Source: Owenia fusiformis (lineage: Eukaryota > Annelida > Polychaeta > Sabellida > Oweniidae). Taken from it: a stretch of 64,000 nucleotides of DNA. The position numbers and the translations under genes were made by a program. The notes beneath the pieces were generated by a model. The model made no database searches and had not been told where the DNA came from. It worked only from the letters and a program-made list of their open reading frames with translations. Shown here one piece after another: positions 58,501 to 64,000 of the stretch (the first letter of the stretch is position 1; each line of letters starts with the position of its first letter). The stretch lies in the NCBI GenBank assembly GCA_903813345.2, contig CAIIXF020000005.1, positions 32,739,375 to 32,803,374 on the forward strand, written 5' to 3'.

Positions 58501-61500
58501 CGATGCGGTGTCCATAGAAATGAATCCTAGATTCGCTATTAACAATTTGTTGGGTTTGTGTAAAAAACTGGATTACCGGGTAACTGGGTAGCTGGGTACC
58601 CTACCTTCCTACCAGGGTTAGGAATTTGATTTTTCATTTTATGCCTCAAAACGCCCAACTGACATCCCAATCAACGTACCAGTGGCACAACCAATCAAGC
58701 AAACAATCAACAAAATTTATTTACCAATAAATCAACCGGCAAACCGACAAACAAAATTAATATAATGTCAATCAGTGAGGCAATAAATCAAGCAACTAAC
58801 GTTGTATTGTACATCAATGAACAGATAAAAACGGCAAATAACGTTTCAATGTACGCGTACGTAAACCTTCCAGATTTGTTTAATATCTAGAAGAAATCGC
58901 CATCATAGAAAACAATCATCGATATCCTGTCAATCACTCAATAATCAATCTAACAATAAATCAAGCAACTAACATCATCGTATGTGTAAACTGTGCAAAT
59001 AACTAGGACTTCCGAAATTAAGTCTCTTACAGGTTCTTGGTAAATGATGATAACGTAAAAAATATGGAGGGGTAGTCGTCTAAAAATGTGCAACTTTGAA
59101 AGTTGGTAACCCTGCAATAAACTTTAAGTACCCGGTTACCCGGCCAACCGGCTACCCAGTCACCCAGTTTTTTACACAAACCCCAATTTGTTAATAATGG
59201 TAAGTTTCGAGAAATGGCCTCCAGTTTATTGTTGTTGTGTTTACCTTATAATAGTCATATACATATGGTCCTACTTTTGAATTCACCAGATTTCTGAAAC
59301 ATATTTTTATGTAACACAGTCATTTGAAATTGGGATGAATATTTGTTTTGCATTGATTTTCTCTCACTTACAAAACAAGATAGCTATAGCATGTAATGTG
59401 AGAAACTTGTCTTTAATGGACCCTGCAGAATTGATGTTCTAAGCCTCTTAGAGATCCCAGGGGTCTCATTTACATTCTAGACAACCTGTTGTATTGAACC
59501 TGATCCATTCACAATTTAAGCAATGTTCAATCTAGATCCCACATATTTACCATAATTTTACATTCCTTTTTGCTTTAATAATTAATCAATTAACAAATAC
59601 ACAATATCCATAACTATGTCCTAAAACAAGAAGAACAATGTTTATTGCATTTTTCTCAATTCCCGATTCTCAAATGTACAACTATTCAGTGTTATAAATA
59701 TCAGTCAGTGTTAATCCACTCAAGTGTCGCCTGGTATGCGAACAGTAAGTGTCGCAAATAATGATGTACACAGATTAGCCCAGATTCATTGCATCCTGAC
59801 ACGAGGGATGCATGTTGCCCCATCTCAAGGTCATCTCGCCATTTATTTTTTGTTTCGCCCATAAAATATGAGAGCATGCACAGATATAATGTAGAAATGA
59901 AGGAGGTGAAGGGATGTGATCATTTTGTTTCTAATTATCCCTCCGAACGAAGTTCGAGGGGGATAAGGAAAGCCATCTGTTTGTCCATCCATCTGTTTGG
60001 CTGAATGATAACTCAAATACCAGTTGACAGATTTGATTCAAATTTTATAGGCTTATGCATTATGGGGGTAGAACTTCTTCTGCTTGAGAAGGAATTTCAA
60101 TATAGCTGCTTAATTCAAAATGGCTGCCATTTTTCGTAAACAATATAATCTTTGATAACTCAAATTCTACTTGATGGATTTGATTCAAATTGATGATGCT
60201 TAGGGGAAAAGTAGATTTTTCAAAAAAGAATTTTCAAGATGGTGGCTGAATTTCAAAATGGCCACCATTTTTCATAATAAAACGCAATCTTTGATAACTC
60301 AAATACTAGTTGACAGATTTGGTTCAAATTTTATATGCTGATGTCTAGGGACACAGGAGCTACACTGATGAAGATATTTTTAGATTGGCTGCTAAATATC
60401 ACAATGGCGACACAGTAGCTCAGTTCAAAATGATTTTCAAAATGGCGGCTGAATTTCAAAATGACTGCCATTTTTCATTAAAAAGGAATTGATTCTATGA
60501 TAACTCAAATGCTTATTTACGGATATGGTTTACATTTTATATGTTAATGCTTAGGGACAAACAAGCTCTGCTAAAGAAGGAATTTTCAAGATGGCCACTA
60601 ATAATCAAAATATGTTTTGTTTGGTGGGATTTGCTACTCTGTGGAGTTGCTGTTTTTCTAGTTCAGCCAGTACAATCAAAATAAGAATATTTTTTCAAAA
60701 ATGTGACGCACAACAGTCGTCTTTCAAAGCGACAGTATGGTGGATTACCACTGACTGAATATTGCAGACAAAACATGGGACCAATTTTGAGAAGTGCACA
60801 AACACAAAAGGCATGATGATTATTAAGACCAAATGCAGAATACAAAATGAATGTACATTTGTAATTTTAATAGAGAAAGAAGTTGTCATGAACCATTAAT
60901 TCCATCAAGATATTTCACACTTTAAGTAAGCTAGGGTTTAATGTTCTAAAAGCATTAGGCTTGTGAACTTTTAAGGGAAATTGACTGTCAAGATTTTCCT
61001 GATAAACAGTCTGAGTATGGAATAAATTTCTGCAGGTCCATCAATTTGAGGCCAACTTTAAATTGCACAAAGGATGTAATAGGAGACATCAAGATCTTAT
61101 AGCTTAACTTAAGAAAATTCTTCTGTATATACAAAACCGAGAACTATTATATGTTAATACATATTTATGCTCAATAATACAACTTGACATCACAAAGGTT
61201 TTTCATTATTTTTTGTTTTGAATGTCACTGTCAATAATATTTGGCTTTCACTAACATTATTAAAGAATTCAAATTGTCTGAATTGAGAAATTAATAGGAG
61301 ACAAAAATGAGCTGTGAGTCATGTGTAATTGCCTATAATCTACTGTCATGGCCACTGTATCATATTGACTACTCTGGTAGATATTTCATACATATAGTTG
61401 CTTTATCATGTTTAAAATCTAAGAGAGTTTAAGCTTGCATATAAAATTGAAACGCCAACCTAAACGCAGGGCCAATCGCCCATACATATGCCATGCATTG

Positions 61501-63367
61501 CTGAAATAACATTCACGTTTAGGTTAACAGTGGTAGCTCAAACTCTCTAATATCTATGAGAAATCACACATGGTTACTTTTTAACACCAAATCAAGTCCG
61601 ATCACAATTGTTTAAAACTAGTCATTAATCAGTGATAAAATATCAAGAGCATTGTACCTAATGCTCTTAACGTTGAATATCGAATCTTGCGACTATCGAT
61701 AAGTGATTATTTTTTAAAATGTAGTACTGTTTTGGGCATTGGTTGTTGTTGTTTTCTGTGTTTTCTTAGATGTTAAAGTGTGCGCCAAAGTTTAAAACTG
61801 CGCAGGCGCACCGCTCTCGCTAAACTATATAAAGAGATTGCCCGGTACACGATTCAGAGGTAAGCCAGGAAGGCGAACGATCTTCGTCTCGTGATGATTT
61901 CCCATATAATCTTAACCAGGGAAGTTTCAACATTGAAATTGAAAATTACTATTAGATATACTTTGTAGATGTTATTTATGAAGCTATTTAGTGTTTGCAT
62001 CAATCAAATGGCTCATTTTGAACATATAAAACGTATTTGTGTTTTGTTTCCCAGGGAATTGTATTGTATGTAGTACACACATAAATAGTGTACATTATAC
62101 TTGAATAGCCTGGTTTACATAATATTGAAGGGCATGCTGATTACATGCACACGAGTACATGAATGAAGGCCTAATATTGATATACGTAGCTTGCATACCT
62201 AAATAAAAAATAAACTCTTCTAATCCCCTAATGTAAACACGGCGGTATACCTAGCCCGATTTATCGGGGACTTTAAGTCCCATGTTTCTATCCATATATA
62301 GTTTTAGTTCAGGAAGCTTCTGACAAAATCATGAATAATGAATCAATTAAGGTTAGCAATTCGGAAATATTTTTTTAATAAAAAAACTGAAATGTCATTT
62401 CGTCCTTGACACTAAGATTTATTGATCTATATAACATTACATTGTCACATTTGGTTAAACATTAGAATATCAGGAAATTTGTAATTTCTGAATGTACAAG
62501 ATCTTTTATGCTGTTCCATCCCATTAAGGTAAGAGTTAATATAAGCATATGACATGATTAGTTTATCTCTATGTGGTATAAACACACTACTATACCTAAC
62601 ACCTAGAAATGCATAAGATACTTTGTTTGTCTAATTGGATTGTTTAGTATATTTTTGAAAGTACCTTATCAACATCTAACTTTCAACCAATAAACCATTT
62701 ATAAGGAACAGACAAATAAAAACAAATATACAATCATTACTAATAAGCCAAATGGGTTGCTCATGAAAGCCAAATGCAAGGTATAGTAGAGTGATAAAGT
62801 AATTCAATTAGTTCATGTTACATTATTAGAAAATGTTTTGTATTATTGATGTGTCTACAATAACAATTGGCAATTGTACATAGCATCAATTATGAAAGTC
62901 AAGATATTTCCATGCATAATAATCCCACTAGATAAATAATATTCACCATCTAAATCTACCTATGTATACCGTATAAATCTCTTACCTAACATTGTTATAA
63001 AGATTGGCCAATTCCCCATCAGTAAGCCTCTGTTTCTGAAATAATTGTAGCACAGCCACCTGAACACTGTAATAAAGAAATAGCATGTGTTTAACATTTT
63101 AGTTATGAAGCAAATGCCGTATACGTAATTAAACTTGAATTTAGAAATAAGGAAAATATCAAACCTGTTCCAGTTTTCATTTCTTGGTACAGATGCAACT
63201 GATGGCTCAGGTTCTTGGGTGTTAGTGTTGAATAATGAGTTCCTCAGACTAAGGGATCGTGTAAATAGAGATATAGAAGTTCTGTTCAGAGAACCCCGTC
63301 TTAATGGACTTTTGTTAAAAAGGTCAACAGACCCAGCCAAGCTTCTTCTGCTTGAAAAGGAAGTCAT
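55584..63367 (-). CDS. PRR5: PRR5/PRR5L (Protor)-like mTORC2 subunit
   Basis: Nine exons on the minus strand: 63367-63165, 63066-62986, 59293-59245, 58218-58149, 57596-57505, 57290-57215, 56929-56862, 56280-56118, 55786-55584. All splice sites are GT/AG and all phases agree, giving about 334 codons against the roughly 370-390 of vertebrate PRR5/PRR5L. The N-terminus is rich in Ser and Arg (about residues 1-60). The HbrB/Protor domain follows, with NENWNSVQ, LLERLGDSWDYFFREILP, LLQAILHPIE, VRQATLLEFRDTV, LKQMLLVLQ and NYKRLERL with VPYLGLQGLY. The C-terminus is low-complexity. In animals this family binds Rictor in mTORC2, which phosphorylates AKT, SGK and PKC; that role is carried over from the family. 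Intron 2 is about 3.7 kb. The start is the first ATG upstream of the conserved block; an upstream non-coding exon is possible. The gene is convergent with GH3. Confidence 0.92.
58330..59225. mobile_element. Nested MITEs in PRR5 intron 3
   Basis: The outer inverted ends are ggaggccgtttcttaaaa near 58336 and tttcgagaaatggcctcc near 59202-59220. An inner pair begins at about 58552 (tttgtgtaaaaaactgg) and closes at about 59183 with its complement, and carries taccgggtaactgggta-type repeats. There are no ORFs. Confidence 0.6.
59936..60650. repeat. Tandem units with ATGGC(G/C)GC motifs in PRR5 intron 2
   Basis: It opens with a short palindrome (ccctccgaacgaagttcgag) and a ccatccatctgttt patch. About four units of roughly 120-150 bp follow, each containing gataactcaaat, a gattcaaattttat-like segment and a tttcaaaatggc-like segment. 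In plan it resembles the element at 41540-42969 without sharing its termini. Confidence 0.55.
61416..61562. repeat. Small hairpin-forming inverted repeat in PRR5 intron 2
   Basis: Arms agagagtttaagc and gctcaaactctct, with an inner pair ccaacctaaacg and cgtttaggtt. The whole is about 145 bp. It could be a tiny MITE. Confidence 0.5.
61798..61870 (+). promoter_or_regulatory. Possible TATA promoter with an NRF-1-like site
   Basis: gcgcaggcgc (NRF-1-like) at about 61800 is followed by a TATA box, ctatataaag, at about 61825 and, about 30 bp on, by cagag|gtaagc, which could be the end of a short first exon. It lies in PRR5 intron 2 and points in the + direction. There is no coding evidence. Confidence 0.3.
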
Positions 63368-63992
63368 TCTAATCTTTAAATCTCCTCATTTACATTTAGT
63401 GTAATAATCTTTTAATCCCTTAATCAGAATCCATTCTATTATTGTTTAGAAATTCTAGCCTCTTGATTTTGATAGTTATTTTAACATAAAATGGCCCATC
63501 AAGGCTGTTAATTTGATAAGTAAACATGATTCCATGATTGTAGATACTGATTGTGCCATTATCCTAGTGTGCAATCCTGATAAAATGGGAACACTTATAT
63601 GCAGTATTTCCTCACTGAGTTTCAGTACTATGATAATTACAGAGCCAATATCTTCTCTTTATGCAGTACATCCAAATAACTGGTATAGATTTGAAGTAAA
63701 ATTTAATATGTCCAATAGAATTTTACTGCACAATGATATCAGTAATGTACAATTGATAACAGTCATTATATGAAGAGCCTTAAATTGTACACTTCATATC
63801 TGTTAACCTCTTTATCTATTTTATGACACCATATACTGCTTAGCCTTATAAGGCCATACGAAATAGATTCTTTGTTTTGCGTCCCCTTGCTTGCACGATT
63901 TTGAGTAAATCAGAAAAAACAAACACATCCAAATAGCAATCACAAGGGTCTGAAAGTACCATAGCATTTCGTTCAATCAGAATCAGAGGAAA

Positions 63993-64000
63993 TGGCGGAT
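63993..64000 (+). other. Possible start codon of a + strand gene cut by the window edge
   Basis: gaaATGGCGGAT has a good initiation context, but only two or three codons are visible. With the PRR5 start 630 bp away on the other strand, this could be a divergent neighbour. It could equally be chance. Confidence 0.2.

Larger units (their letters stand above)
59294..62985 (-). other. PRR5 intron 2 (about 3.7 kb)
   Basis: Bounded by donor gtaaga after 62986 and acceptor gtttcag before 59293. It holds the tandem repeat at 59936-60650, the hairpin at 61416-61562 and the TATA-like site near 61825. I see nothing else in it. Confidence 0.75.

Noticed and set aside
63135-63404. 89-codon + ORF at the PRR5 start
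   Set aside because: Antisense of PRR5 exon 1, whose minus-strand reading is supported by splicing and family motifs.
1-64000. tRNA or rRNA genes
   Set aside because: No cloverleaf-like or conserved rRNA segment was recognised by eye; a covariance-model scan would be needed to exclude them.

Overview
This is nuclear genomic DNA from an animal, most likely a marine invertebrate. It is AT-rich and has multi-exon genes with canonical GT/AG introns, a metazoan mTORC2 subunit gene, and a dense mix of Ty3/gypsy, DIRS-like, Penelope-like, LINE, hAT, mariner and MITE remnants. I cannot name the species from the sequence alone.

There are two well-supported host genes, convergent and tail to tail. 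(1) On +, positions 12943-54753 hold a secreted glycoside hydrolase family 3 (beta-xylosidase/beta-glucosidase-like) gene. It has twelve exon positions and about 733 codons, and its first intron is about 34.6 kb. (2) On -, positions 63367-55584 hold a nine-exon PRR5/PRR5L (Protor) homologue of about 334 codons, whose product family belongs to the mTORC2 kinase complex. The two stop codons are about 830 bp apart.

The most striking feature is in the GH3 gene. The exon that carries the catalytic nucleophile is present as two intact tandem copies (49534-49772 and 50063-50301). They have the same length (239 nt) and phases, and they differ at 16 of 79 complete codons. A third, decayed copy lies at about 50903-51115. 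Including both intact copies, or neither, gives an early stop codon, so the gene has the logic of mutually exclusive exons that swap residues around the active site.

Region by region: 1-12.9 kb is gene-poor, with MITEs, foldback elements and a 29-bp minisatellite. 12.9-13.2 kb is GH3 exon 1. 13.2-47.8 kb is GH3 intron 1, a sink for mobile elements. It holds a 3-kb nest of palindromes, hAT, Ty3, DIRS-like, Penelope-like and LINE relics, and two 1.25-1.3 kb MITEs with CACGGTG ends and 5-bp target duplications (Transib/RAG-like hallmarks). It also holds antisense, phase-consistent exons: an unknown coiled-coil gene, a BEN-domain-like gene with one A-run frameshift, and a tyrosine-recombinase-like C-terminus. 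47.8-54.8 kb holds GH3 exons 2-12. 55.6-63.4 kb is the PRR5 gene, with MITEs and a tandem repeat in its introns. The last bases may begin another + strand gene (ATG at 63993).
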